From: Rhynochetos jubatus
Taxonomy: Eukaryota > Chordata > Aves > Eurypygiformes > Rhynochetidae
NCBI GenBank assembly: GCA_027574665.1
Contig: CM050690.1
Span: forward strand, 72,335,433-72,399,432
Length of the DNA: 64,000 bases
Direction of reading: 5' to 3'
This document shows positions 1 through 11,700 of the stretch, in pieces. Made by a program: the position numbers and the translations under genes. Numbering within the stretch: position 1 is the first letter of the stretch; each line of letters begins with the position of its first letter. A model generated the notes under the pieces. The model was not told the DNA's origin, ran no database searches, and saw only the letters and a program-made list of their open reading frames with translations.

Positions 1-38
1 TTCCAACCCAAACCATTCTGTGGTGATTCTATGGAAAG
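1..38 (+). mobile_element. 3' tail of a CR1 LINE cut by the window edge
   Basis: Begins ttccaacccaaaccattctg and ends gtgattctatgg, the invariant CR1 3' end. The body lies outside the window to the left. Confidence 0.85.
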
Positions 39-3000
39 TGTACCTCTGGTGTCCACGCCTTCCTCCCTTACATGCGAATGCAGAGGAGACCGTGTGAGCA
101 CAGTTCTCCACGCACCTGGAAATCAAAATGAATGCTGCACAGCCAAAAAAGCAAACCCAAAAAGTGCAGTTTTATGCAGCAAATCAGCAGGCTCAGGTGG
201 GCCAACACCTGAAATGTCGCTGTGTTCACAGCAGCGGAGATCGCTGTGTCGCTAGCAGCAGCTTCGTTTGGAAAGGCAGAGCTAGTTTTCACCTTGCTGT
301 GACAAGCATGAAGCAAAAACCGTGATGTTTCAGCTACTTCAGCGCCCCTCTCACTTGCCAAAGAATGCATTTTAAAAGAATTTTAAAATAAATCTTAAAA
401 AGATGCAGCAAAGTTGCCATGGCAGCAAGATCCCATATAAAATCTCTGCTAGTGCATGAGAACAGCGGTTAGAAACACAGTCAGGACTATTTCATGAATA
501 AATTAGAAGTAAATACTTTTGGGGGTAAAGAAATGAAACTCTTGATTATAGACACAGGAGAAAAGAGAAGAGAGATTCAGTTTGTGCAGTTACTGAGGGT
601 CTGCACAGAAGAAACGAGCTATAGCAACGCTCCGAGGTAAGGATTCACACCGAGGGAGGCGACTTGGGAAAAAGGTGTAAGGGAAAACTTCATTTAAAGT
701 GTGTGTCAGCAGAGAGTGTCTGGCAGATCACTGAGAACAGGAGGAGAGGAACATTCTAGACGCAATCCTTGTGTGAGGAGATGGTGTGCATTTTTGCTTT
801 CCTGCGTCCGTTTCCTAAGAAACTTCTTGCAGCTGCTGCCAGGGGTGATCTCAGGGCAATAGATTCAGCATAAGCATTCCTCGTATGGCAGTGGTCAATC
901 ATAAACCAGGATTCTGGATGCTTTAGCTGATGTCCCCAGCATGTTCTCCAGCATATCCGAAGGCATAAGATGAGCCCATTTACAAGCTGTGTGACCCTCG
1001 TACCGGAGTAGCCAGGGCTGAAGTGTTTCCCACGAGGCAGTGAAGCAGAGCAAGACAGAACTGACCTGAAAGCCAAGGGCTTGGAACAAAGTCCACACGA
1101 GAAGCTTCCACCAACCCTCTGCTGGTTTATATATTCTCCCGGAGGAACAGTCCCTCTACAAATGTCACCCATGCGTCATAAAAGAACAGGAGATCTAGCA
1201 TAACTTATTTCCTTGGAAAAACCTTCTGGTGTTGTGGAAGCGCAGGTGAGCTCTGGAGTCCCCGCGATGAACGTTTCCAAATACCCATCCGACGTTCAGG
1301 TGTGCCAAATTCCCATGCAGACATCAGCACGAGTATGTTTTCGTTCTAGAAAGTTTGGTCAAGAAACTTTCCAAAAGCCTGCAGCTGAAAACCACAGCAA
1401 TTCTGGAGAAAAAGTGTTCTAGCAAATCAAAGACCATTGCTAACAGGAAAAAAAAATATATGGGTTTATGGGATTTCTTTTACAAGATTTGCTGCTTCTA
1501 CAAAGTTTGCTGCTTCAAAGACTTTTTGTCTTTGCCAAATATTTACCTTGCTTAGACAAAGGCCTTTTTGCAGTCAGGGACAAAAACGGGAAGCTAGAGC
1601 CAGCCTCTAGGCTCATGTTTGTGTTTCATATTAGTTTCTGGTAAAGAGCATTTTGCTTTCCTTAAGGGGTAGGTTTGTGCGTGTTTCTTAAATTATCTGG
1701 GCTGGATTGTTTAGTTACAGCAGCTGTATGGGAGCTGGGGACGACAGCATGAGCGTTTCGCTGGATGGCTTCTCTCAATACCCAACACCCGCGATTAGTG
1801 ACTCACACATGCATTTTTCATTAGGAAATCAAAGCCAAGAGTATATCAAGGGCCTGTTAGGCAAAGTAAAACAAGCACATTTTTACTGCAGTCATGTGCT
1901 AGATACAATTTTCACCCCTGAAAGGAAGAACAGAAGACACAGGATGCCGGTAGAAAAAGCTTCAAGTCTCTACGTGTACTTCCCAAAGAGGAGAAGCTAC
2001 TGTCTAGGCCCAACACCGAGTGTTTCTCCCTATGGATGCGCTAGAACCTGCCTGTCCTGTACCCTGTTACCTGGCTGCTGGATGGCTCTCGCTAGCTTCT
2101 CTTCTCCCAGAGCAGGAGCGCTCAAGTCCAGTAGGAAGAGGCTTGCAGGTAATGGCTATTTAGCTGGATGGACCAGAATGCCGTGGTGATGGATAGCTGG
2201 AAATCTTCCCCAAGGACTTTCCATCTGCATTGTGTTTGGAGAAGCTGCTTGGGCAGAAAATATCAGGGCTGCCCAGTAACTCCAGCAATGACCCCACGGC
2301 AGCTTTTTCCACCACCCAGCTCAGGGAATGGCATCCAAACTGGGAGCTGAATGTTGCTCTTTTCTTTCCTGGAGCTCAGTCCAAGACAGGAGAGTCCATT
2401 CATGCTCTTTGATATCAGGAGGACCCTGTAGCTATTTATCATCCTTGTTTTCTAAGAGCTCACGATCCTTCACACCTCCCTTTAGACTGCAGGTCGAGAA
2501 GGACTGAGGGTGAGAGGAGAGCCCTGATTTAACTCAGCCTCACATCCAGCCACGGTGTAGGCTTTCTCCTGATGTGGATGGGCTCTGCTTCACCCTGTGG
2601 GTACTATTAAGGAGAAGTCTTCAGGCTGAAGTAATTTGGATTCACAGCCTTTTGGAGAATAAAAGGAAGAGGTTCACCACACGACAAAGAAGTCTGTGTG
2701 TGCCCATGAACAAGTAATTGTGTTTGCTTTCAAGAGAGCTAAAAAAATACGTGGGGAACTTCCCTACCTCCTCTGTTCCTGTTTCTGATACCCATGCTTC
2801 CTTGGGTGAGCAGAGTTATTAGTTACTCACTTCCTCTTCTCCCACTTGCAGCTAAGAAAAGCAGGTGGATTATCTATTAGCTGTGAGGTGCTTTGTTCCC
2901 TCAATTTTCACAGCTCTTGTAGCAATACTTTGTTTTCCATCCTCAGGTTTAAAACATGTAATTCCCAGCTGCGTCTCTATGACTAAAGTAAACACTCTGG

Positions 3001-3113
3001 TCCAGGGTGTGTTCTCAGCAGTTAATGCCTCCGTCCTACTCTTCATTATGTACTTGTTCATTTAGCCTTGCGCTCTTCTGCATTCATGTTTTGGCACAAT
3101 ATGCCCCAAGCGG

Positions 3114-3153
3114 CAGATGAACCTCCCTGGAAGGTGCTGGGGAGGTTCATCTG
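3114..3153. repeat. Perfect 14-bp inverted repeat
   Basis: Arm 3114-3127 (CAGATGAACCTCCC) and arm 3140-3153 are exact reverse complements with a 12-base spacer tggaaggtgctg. It lies in non-coding DNA 5.5 kb upstream of MTMR12. Confidence 0.95.
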
Positions 3154-5470
3154 GTCCCTGGTCCCTCTCCACAGCCTTTTAATATCTAGATTAACTCCTG
3201 ACTAAGACTTAAAATTTGAGTTTGCTCATTAGCTCTGGGAGGCCCTTGTAAACCAGGAACATTCAGTAATGAGGGGATTGACACAAAATTGCAGCGGTCG
3301 GAATTGCTACAGCTGAAGGTACTGCTGTTTGCCATCTGCGTCATGGACTGGCCACGGGGGACCTCCCAGACGACTTGGTTTAAGAAGTAAAATGCGTCTC
3401 TTCAACCACCGTTAGGGAGACACTGGGCACATCGTGTCCCAGGACTGAGACGTGGGGTGATGCAGGAGTCCGAGCAGGGGGTTTCAGGTGAGGAAATCTG
3501 GTACAGAGCAGCTTGCCCTTCGCTGGGGGAAATTCACACAACCCTCCCCAAGGAAATTAGGTTCTCACAATGATGCACAGAAAACGCTGCTTAAAAACTT
3601 GAAACACACGATACGGTCGGGAAGGAAGAACACTGCAAGAAAGATAACGGATTCATATAGGACAGCACTGCACAATCTCTGACCATGTGCACAGTAAATG
3701 AGAGCGAAAACAAGCGGCTGTATTTCACAGCTCCAAATACTGCCTTCAAGGTCACCGTGAAGTTGCCAGGAGTTGCCAGGCTGTAAAGGCTGAAATCTGA
3801 AGCCAGCTTGGTAACTCACTCCCAAAGGATGGCTGAAAGTACTGGCAGATGAATCCAGTGCTAAAAGCATCAGCTCAGAGTTGCGCCCTTGTTCTATCTT
3901 CTTCCTTTTTTAATAGAGTTGTCTTAATTTGCATAAAGGTAGCATGCATGACTTTTAGTTGGAAGTTATCTTGTCCTGTGTAAAGCAGACAGCTGCTGGC
4001 TGCTTGATTTGCTGACCTTTCCCCAAAGGACATCACAGTGCATTTCTCATTTCTGATGTTTTCTTTGACGGTTTCCGGTAATCTGACTTCCAGGTTAGTC
4101 TTGTCTCCTCCATCTCTTGCATACTGATTTCAGTTACCTTAATGCGGTCTCATGCTGTTTAGTACTCTTAGCCCTAAACTGAGTTACTTAATCGAACAGT
4201 GCAAATAGGGAGTACCAGACCCAGCACGCATGGCCGATCTCTGTGTACTCAGGGTAAATCCTACACGTCTGGGACACCTCCTACCTTCCGTGAGCGTGTG
4301 GCCATCTGTGAGACTCTAGGAGGTGCATATACCACAGAAATATCCAGATTTCTACACCCAAGGGCAATCCGGTAATGCCCAAACAAGTGTCAAAACAGAA
4401 AAATCCTCAAATTCTACCCAGGTAGCTTTTCTGGATAGAAAGAGGATCGGGGACTTGACAAATAGTAACTTTGTGGGATTCTCTTTCCAGCTGCTACTTC
4501 AAAATCTTTGCCTGTGCCACCGTTGGAAGCGCATTTACTGAGAGCAGTCTCCAGACCTGGATCCAGCCGTGGTGCCGGATCAAAGGGGGAGCACAGCCGC
4601 AGAGTCCTGCCAGTGATGTACCACGCTGGAATGGAAGCTCCGCACACGCCTGTGCCTTTGCAGGTCTACGGTAGGGCAAAGCCTCCCTTCGTCTGCTTCA
4701 AAAAGAGGAAGTAGGGAGTAGAAATTCAGACATAGTCATACAAGTTTGCTCAGCGCTCAGGAGTGGCTTTTAACAGCTCATTACACCTGCCCAACCTACA
4801 TCAAAGCGCCCACAGCACAAGTGACCTGCACCCCTGCCCATCCCAGCACCCTTGGGACTCCGCAAGGCACTGAGGTTTACCAAGCCCCGGGCCCAGGAAT
4901 ACTGAGGTGTGGTCTGAAGCTGTGTTCGGGGGTCTCTGCTAGCTGTACTCCAGATACTGCCTAGGATAATGCCTTATCCAGGCTACTCGCTTCCCAGAGC
5001 CAGGGCAACTGAAGCGGACTGCCACCAAGGAAAATACGAGGATACAACTTGTTGTAGTTAAGAGGATCCCTGAAAGAAAACGGACAGGAAAGCTGCAAAC
5101 AGCTCCTTTGTGGCTCCCTTCTCTCAGCTGTTCCCACTGATCCTGGGCACAGCTGAGAATTCAGCCCAAGGAATTACTCGAATTAATGGCGTGTTAAGTT
5201 TTTTTATACAAAGCAATCTCTGATCATGGGAGGAGCAGAGCTAACCTGTGAGTTCCCCTCCTGCAGACAGCTTTAAAGGTAAATACAGTGATTATATTTT
5301 TAGAAAAAAATGCAGAGTATCAGAATAAAACGAGGGCAGTGAAATGCCATGTGTTCCTCACCCACTACAGACAAACTACAATTGAAAGTTTTACTCCTCT
5401 ACATTTGCACAGCTGTCACTGACATACATCTAAAACGGGACAAAACTAAACAACAGGATTTTATAAGCTC

Positions 5471-5486
5471 TTTTTTTTTTTTTTTT
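5471..5486. repeat. Poly-T tract (16 T)
   Basis: Uninterrupted homopolymer. Confidence 0.95.
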
Positions 5487-6475
5487 AATGGACAGAAGGC
5501 CATTAGCAGCATAGAACAGGGCTTCCCATTTAGAGGTAACATGGGAAAACAGATCCTGTTAACATCATCCCAGGAAGTCAATTTGTTGCAGGAATTACTA
5601 TTTTTTGAAATCTTCGTTAGCAAAGAGAGCAGTCCCGCGTGACACAGCACTGAACCGTCTTACGTCCTCACAGGGGAGGGACAATTCAGAAAACACTGTA
5701 GAGTCAAAATGCTGAGCGGAGGGAGCACATGAAATTAATAGAAAAGTTAATATATAAATACGTAAATGAGAGGCAGTAGATGACTACGGGGGAGTGTAAA
5801 GACGAGGTGGGGAAGGAGAACACTCAGAAAGGCCAACTTCAGCCTGGCCAAGCTGATTTCCTGAGGTGCCCCGAGCACCAGGAAGTCTCTTGGGGCTGTT
5901 TCTGAGCAAGGAGTTTCTTTGGGTACCCCCATTACCTTCAGAGGGAGCCTGTTCGCCCCCGCTGTCCGCAAGGGGAACCTGTGGAGGTCAGGTGCTGAGC
6001 TGAAGCTGGCTGCTGAGAGGACTCACAGGCACTCAGGGTTCTAAAAGAGAAAGGGAGCGGACTGCACAGGGGTCTCTCTGGGGACAGGGAAGACAACCAG
6101 GGCCCTGGGAGCTCTGTAATCTGTTGGGGCATGGTGTCTGTGGGTTGCAGCTGGCCTCTTCAGATGCAAATCTACTTTTCTGAGGTAAGTTAACGTGCAT
6201 GCGTGACAGCTTTATTTCACCCATTCCAAAAGAAGATGAACACACTGACTGATGAAGCAGGAATCTGAATCTTGCTCTCAGATTCCAGGAAAAAGGCTTC
6301 GTCTCCCTGCCGCAATGGGTTCAGCCCGGCACATTTGGCGGGCTGGGGAGCGAACCCCAGGAAGGAGCACTCCCTGGTCACTACCAGGGACAGGATGTGG
6401 GACTGTGTGGATAGTTTGCTGATGCAGAATAGCAGTTACATTCCAATTTTTTGGATGTAGGGCTTTTTTCTTTTC

Positions 6476-6497
6476 TTTTTTTTTTTTTTTTTTTTTT
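6476..6497. repeat. Poly-T tract (22 T)
   Basis: Uninterrupted homopolymer preceded by a T/C-rich stretch from about 6462. Confidence 0.95.
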
Positions 6498-7008
6498 ATG
6501 AGATGTTAAAGCACGAATTCCCATGTGCTGTGTGGGAATTGAGGCTCCTTTTGCACTTCCCATCGGAGTTAAGGCTTTGGCCTGGTGTCAAAACATCCCT
6601 TCCCCTTTCATACACGCTAGGCCAGTAAGTAGCTGATTTTTGCCCCACTCTGCTGTAAACTTCAGGGCGTGCTCAGAGGTAATCGCCACTGTTACTATTG
6701 CCACTGCAAATACAGATACTTAAAAAGAGTTTTTCGTTTGTTTTTATAGTGCTATTCTCTTTCTTTGTGTATTTTAATACACTAGAGAGCATGGAGGGGC
6801 TGGCCCCATTTTCCCCTCACCCTAGATTTACACCAGTGTAGTCTCACGGGCTGTGCTTTTGACCTGTGCAGCTGAGGTCAGATGCAATGTAAAGGAATGA
6901 TGTGGAAGCAGCTGTGGAGAGAAACGTGAAAGCTCTTCTGCCTGGGATCCCACACCAGAATAGCATCTGTTGTAAAACTACTAATGAAACCTCATCTCTG
7001 AGCTTTCC

Positions 7009-7033
7009 TTTTTTTTTTTTTTTTTTTTTTTTT
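7009..7033. repeat. Poly-T tract (25 T)
   Basis: Uninterrupted homopolymer followed by caggcag. It resembles a polypyrimidine-AG acceptor, but no downstream exon was recognised. Confidence 0.95.
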
Positions 7034-7999
7034 CAGGCAGAAGGTGATTCAATCCAAAAGACTTCTCATCCCTTTGGTTAGAGACTGAAGATAGGGAAAT
7101 TAATTCATTTCTGGTTTAAAACAGTAACTCCATTTTACTTTTATAAGTGGTGTCTTACAGCTCTACGTACCCCTTTTGCTTTCTCCCTTAGTTTTCCTAG
7201 GTCTGGGTTTGGAGCAAGTGAGACGTTACAACAATACGGAGAGGAATGATACGAAAACTGCTTATCATTAACACTTGAATGAGCGACGGATTTTCACGTC
7301 CCGTGTTCTTGTTGAAGTTTGTAAAGCATGTTTTATTTTTGTAAGAATATTTCCATAAACTCTCCTCCGTGCACAAACCGTTGCCTGGGTTACCATTCGT
7401 CATCTAAACTGCCGGGTAGTCCTGCTGCACTGGTAGTTCGCAGTATTTGCGTTGTTCTGGACCCGCATAAAAGTTAAGCTTTAAAAAGTAACCTGGATAC
7501 CCGGTAAACCTGGTGTTTATTTACAGCCCTGATTATACAGCATCCAAACATTCCAGGGAGGCCGCGGCTGTAACGCCTTCGACGGGCATTGGGCACAGGA
7601 CTCCTTGGGCTGTACCGGCAGCCAGGTTTTAGAGGATTGATAACGTGGAGAGGGTTTTCAGCGGGTTATTTTAATGGGGAGCCTGTCTGATGTAGTTTTC
7701 CTCGCGCATCTCCTGCTGTAAGCGAAACTCAGCATCCCAGCGCTTCAGATTTTACCAGACACCGGGTTTTCTCCCGAGCGTGCGCGGATGCAACACGGGC
7801 GTTTTGCAGCTGAATACGAGTGCGAAGGACAACCTAAACAAAGCGACAACTTGGCCGAAGAATAGGCGAGGGAGGGCAAGCTTCGCTGCGATGCAAAAAG
7901 GACGTGTTTACCCCAAAACGCCAGCGATTCAGTGGGAACCCAGTCAGCTCAAGCCGTGCATCACCCACCAAAGACAGAGGCGTGCGGGAAACACGCTGG

Positions 8000-8642
8000 T
8001 CTCGCACAGGCAGCACGCAAAGCGGTGGGGATGGACACCCCGTGGGAGAAACCCCCGGGACGGGGCTGCACCCCCTCCCGCCGCTCACCTGCTGCCGCCA
8101 CCCTGCGTGGGCACCAAGCGCCGAACGAGGGGTGCTCACCACCCGCCCAGAGCTTGAGTAGCGCCTGACGCTGCGGGGCAGTGCTGTGGGGCACTGCCGC
8201 CAGCCCTACGGCAGCCGCCCCGGCCCCACGGGACGCGCCCCCCACCCCCGGCCCGGGGCCGCCCCGCCTGCGGGGGCACCAGGAACAGCGCCCCTCAGCG
8301 GCCGGGGCCGCGCGCCGCTTGGCCTCGCTCCCTTCCCGCCACCGCCCCGCCTGCCCCTCGCGGCCAATAGAAGGAGGGTGTGTTATGACTGACAGCGGCC
8401 GTGGCCAGTGAGAACGGGCGGGGCGGGGAGGCGGTGCCCTAGCAATGGCCGGCGGCGGGGTGAGTGGGTGGGCTGACACCGGCCTGGGGGCGGGGTCGGT
8501 TACGTGCCGGATACTGCCGCCCGCGCGGCCGCCGCTCCCCCCGCTGCCCCCCCCTCTCCCCTCCGCCCCCCGAGGAGGAGCCTTGGGGAGCGGTGCCGGT
8601 ACCGCCGCGGGCTCCAGCGGCGGACGGGAGGCGGCCGGAGCC
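8000..8642 (+). promoter_or_regulatory. MTMR12: MTMR12 CpG-island promoter and 5' UTR
   Basis: The stretch is strongly GC- and CpG-rich and the richness continues into intron 1 to about 9080. A CCAAT box (8364-8368, in cggccaatag) is followed by overlapping GC boxes (8416-8428, GGGCGGGGCGGGG). No TATA box is placed near them. This is a typical housekeeping promoter. The transcription start is inferred to lie between about 8430 and 8600 and cannot be fixed from sequence alone. Confidence 0.75.
8445..8459 (+). other. Possible alternative MTMR12 first coding exon (five codons)
   Basis: An ATG at 8445 in good context (G at -3, G at +4) is followed by MAGGG and a near-perfect donor GTGAGT at 8460. 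The exon would end on a codon boundary, and exon 2 (16796) begins on one, so splicing them would be in frame. Read through without splicing, the same ATG is also in frame with 8643 and would add 66 residues. Neither form is proven. Confidence 0.3.
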
Positions 8643-8702
8643 ATGTTGAGCGGCGGGGCCAGGGCGGCCAAGCCCTCCTTCGTGTCCTACATCAGCCCGG
8701 AG
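8643..8702 (+). CDS. MTMR12: MTMR12 coding exon 1
   Basis: Residues 1-20, from ATG to the donor gtgcgg, ending on a codon boundary (phase 0). The context GAGCCATGT has G at -3 but T at +4, so it is a moderate start. It lies in the CpG island and the PKPSFVSY-type segment is typical of the MTMR12 N-terminus. Confidence 0.93.
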
Positions 8703-11700
8703 GTGCGGGGTCGGCGGGGCGGGCGCGGCCGTTCGGGAGAGGGGGCGACGGGGCTCGTCGCCGCGGGGAGGAGCTGTCAGGCTGCCGCAGCCCGGCCCGC
8801 AGGGCGGCGGGGAACCCCCTAAGCCCCGGAGCGGGCCCGCTGCGGGTCTCGTCAGGGCCGCGGGAGCCGCCGTTCGTGGCCGGGGATGCCGTTCCCCTCG
8901 CCGCTCCCTCGGGTTTCGCCGGGGGGGGTGGTTCCGCGGGGTGCTGCGGAGCCGCGCGGTGCCCCCGCGGGACGGGCAGGCGGCTGGAGCAGGGGCAGGG
9001 CTGGCGCGGTGGGTGGGTGGGTGGGTGGGCTGTTCGGGGGATGCTTGTCCGGTGCCTCGAGGGAGCTGCCCCGAGAGCATCTTGCTTGTTGCTTCTCCGC
9101 AAAGCTTAAAAAATGTCGTTGTCTGGTCAGTTTTAAGCTGATTATTTTTCTGGGTGCTTCGCTGGGATTGTTGTTTCGTAAGGATGACCAGATGTCGGGC
9201 TGTCAGTGTGACCGTTCAGCTCGTGAGGGCTTTCCGGACGCCTTTGGCGGTCCCTTAACATCACTCCCAGCGTGTTGCTCTGTCTTCGTGAACTCCCCGT
9301 TTTCGGTTCTGTCCCTGTAAATTCCTGCGTCTCTTTCCTTAACAGCTCGGTGCTGGACTCTTGGCTGTGCCTGTCTTTCGTGTTGTTCTTCCTGTTGTCC
9401 TTGCACTTACTCGTTGGAAGTTGCGTTGGCAGTTCGGTGGAGAGGCTTTAGACTCTGCTAACTGAGGTCATGTTAGCAGATGGTATTGGGTCGGTATTGT
9501 TACGCAGCATTCCTGCATTCTTATTCCCGGTAAACAGCTGTTTTGTAGGAAGACCGGTCTTCATGAAAACCAGCCATTTTTGGGGTTGGGTTTTTTCCCC
9601 TTTGTGCTGCTTTGTACTCACACTGGTTGTTCTTAATTGTTTAATTCTCTTTGACCTTCTTAAGGAAGAGATTTTTGTCTGTCATCTTAATTAACACAGA
9701 GTTCGTCACTGACAGGGCCTTGGAGAACCGGCTGCTTTCATTTTTCACTGAATCAGAGGTGACAGTGTAGCATTGTTATGGATTGTCAGCTGTGCTGTTG
9801 GAAACGTCCTTATTTTGTGGTAGCCACTCTGGGTTGGTATGTTCAGCCCTGGTGACTTGCAGCTTCATCAGTTTACTTCAGAAGTTTTCTATCCTCCTTG
9901 TATTCCCCAGTGCGAATGGATGTAAATGATAGGTACAGATATTCCTGGAGTCAGCAAATACATCTGTGTGAAGTCAGTTTTAGGAAAGTACACTGTACAA
10001 ATATGCAAAGAAAGTGTGTGCTCAAGGAACTGAATTACGAAGGTAAGAACTTCACTCGTTGGACTTACTGAAAGACACTTCGCCATTTAAATGAAGATGC
10101 TGGGCGATTAAAGCTTGCTGGAAAAAAATGGCCAGTGGGAAAAGGTACAAGTCAAATACATGTAGTACAGTGAGATACCAAATAATAAAGAGTTCTTTAA
10201 CTTGATGGTAACTACAGTAATGCGACTCTTCAAATGTGATCCCAGTGGTTGCAGGAACAATAACAAAGCTATTTAATGTTGGAAGGTGGAGATCATGATG
10301 GAATGGCCTGGTGCACTAGAGCTTGCAGTCATTCACTCTTCATGTATTCATGTTTAACCATCTCCTTTATGTACTTAAATTGAAGAATTTCATAGGCTCT
10401 TGGCAGCAGAAGCAGTGAAACTGAGGTCTGAGGGCAGCAGAAGCAGTGAAACTGAGGTCTGAGGGCAGCAGCCAGTAAAGCAAGTTTAACCCTTTGTTCT
10501 GTTGTGTACTGCTCTCTTTTCTTCACAGCCTATCGATCCTTTCATTGGATGGATACACAGGAAGCTAAAGACTTCAGTGGGTTTTATGAGGACTAAAAAT
10601 ACAACTTTAGATATGTGATAAAACCTGTGAGGCTGTCTGGGGATCTGGAAAAAGCATGTTGATTAGATATTCTAAAATAAGCAGAAATGAGCATCTCTAA
10701 GAACCGTATTCTGTATGTATGTAGGAAAGAACTTTCTGAACACATACGTGTTGTATGTGTTAACTTTCATGTAGTTGGGTTTTAAAATTGGGGCTGTACT
10801 ACTACAAGAGTAGAAATACTTCAATCCCTCTTATGTGGAACATAGTTTGACCAAGCAGGAACTTTCTTTTCATCAGGACAGTGTAACTGCCAGCTGCTTG
10901 GGGAAGTGTATAGGCAACGGGTATGTTTTTAGTATCATGGTTCCTCTGGCAGACCCTGTCAGAAGGTGGGGCGCAGCAGTTCAGGGTCTTCATGAGCTTG
11001 AGGTTACATCTAGATGGCCTGTGAGTTAATGGTGGACTTGTCTGTGAGCTTGTGGAGCTTTGCCTTGAATCTGTTTATACTTCTGACTTGCAGCAGGGTT
11101 TTCTGGCAACCAGTACACAATACAGAGCAATGCAGTAGTGTTATGCTGTAGTCCTCCTTGCTAGCCACCTCCAGATTCAGTAGGTTTGTCCTTGTTCGCC
11201 TGGAAAGCTGTTTGAGACCTTAAGCTGCTGCTTCTAGGTTAGGGGAGGCCTACAGTAAGACAGTGCAAGAGGCAGAGCTGAATTGTGTGTTTTAGCCGCA
11301 TCTTGTTTAGTCCATCCTCAGATACCTGAGGAATACACTAAGTAATGTTCAGAAAAATAAAAGGAAGTTAGTTGTAAACTGCTTTTGGGGTTGGTTGGTT
11401 TGAATACGAAAAGAAACAGGAACTCTATTCCTCTTAATATAGGGCAAGATAGAAGTAAGGAGTGAACAGAAAATGCAGTTTATTAAAGGAGCAGAAGTGA
11501 TTTCCGCTGTGAAACCCCAGAATGTCTGGAAAAGCAGTGTTTTTGACATCTGACTAAATATAACCTAGTTATGCTCTGCTGTAAGGAACCACAGATCAAT
11601 CAATGGTCTGTTGAGAGCGAGACCGTAGGATGTTGATATTAGTGACACACTTCCTCTCAGGATAGACTTGGCTACCCTGCAGGAAGTGGAGTGCATACTA

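Larger units (their letters stand above)
39..8000. other. Flank upstream of MTMR12; no gene recognised
   Basis: All frames are short and none has a recognisable domain. By synteny the 3' end of ZFR should lie to the left, but none of its coding sequence was recognised here. Contents noted are three poly-T tracts (5471-5486, 6476-6497, 7009-7033), a perfect hairpin at 3114-3153, a 10-bp direct duplication at 3761-3780, and rising CpG density after about 7500. Confidence 0.6.

Noticed and set aside
39-8000. ZFR 3' exons expected from synteny
   Set aside because: No frame shows recognisable ZFR sequence; they probably lie further left.
9011-9029. GGGT repeat as a telomere relic
   Set aside because: The unit is GGGT, not TTAGGG; better read as a simple repeat with quadruplex potential.
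7961-9102. Long minus-strand ORFs (236, 213 and 136 codons) over the MTMR12 promoter
   Set aside because: They lie in CpG-island DNA where stop codons are rare, and consist of Pro/Arg/Gly/Ala runs with no domain.
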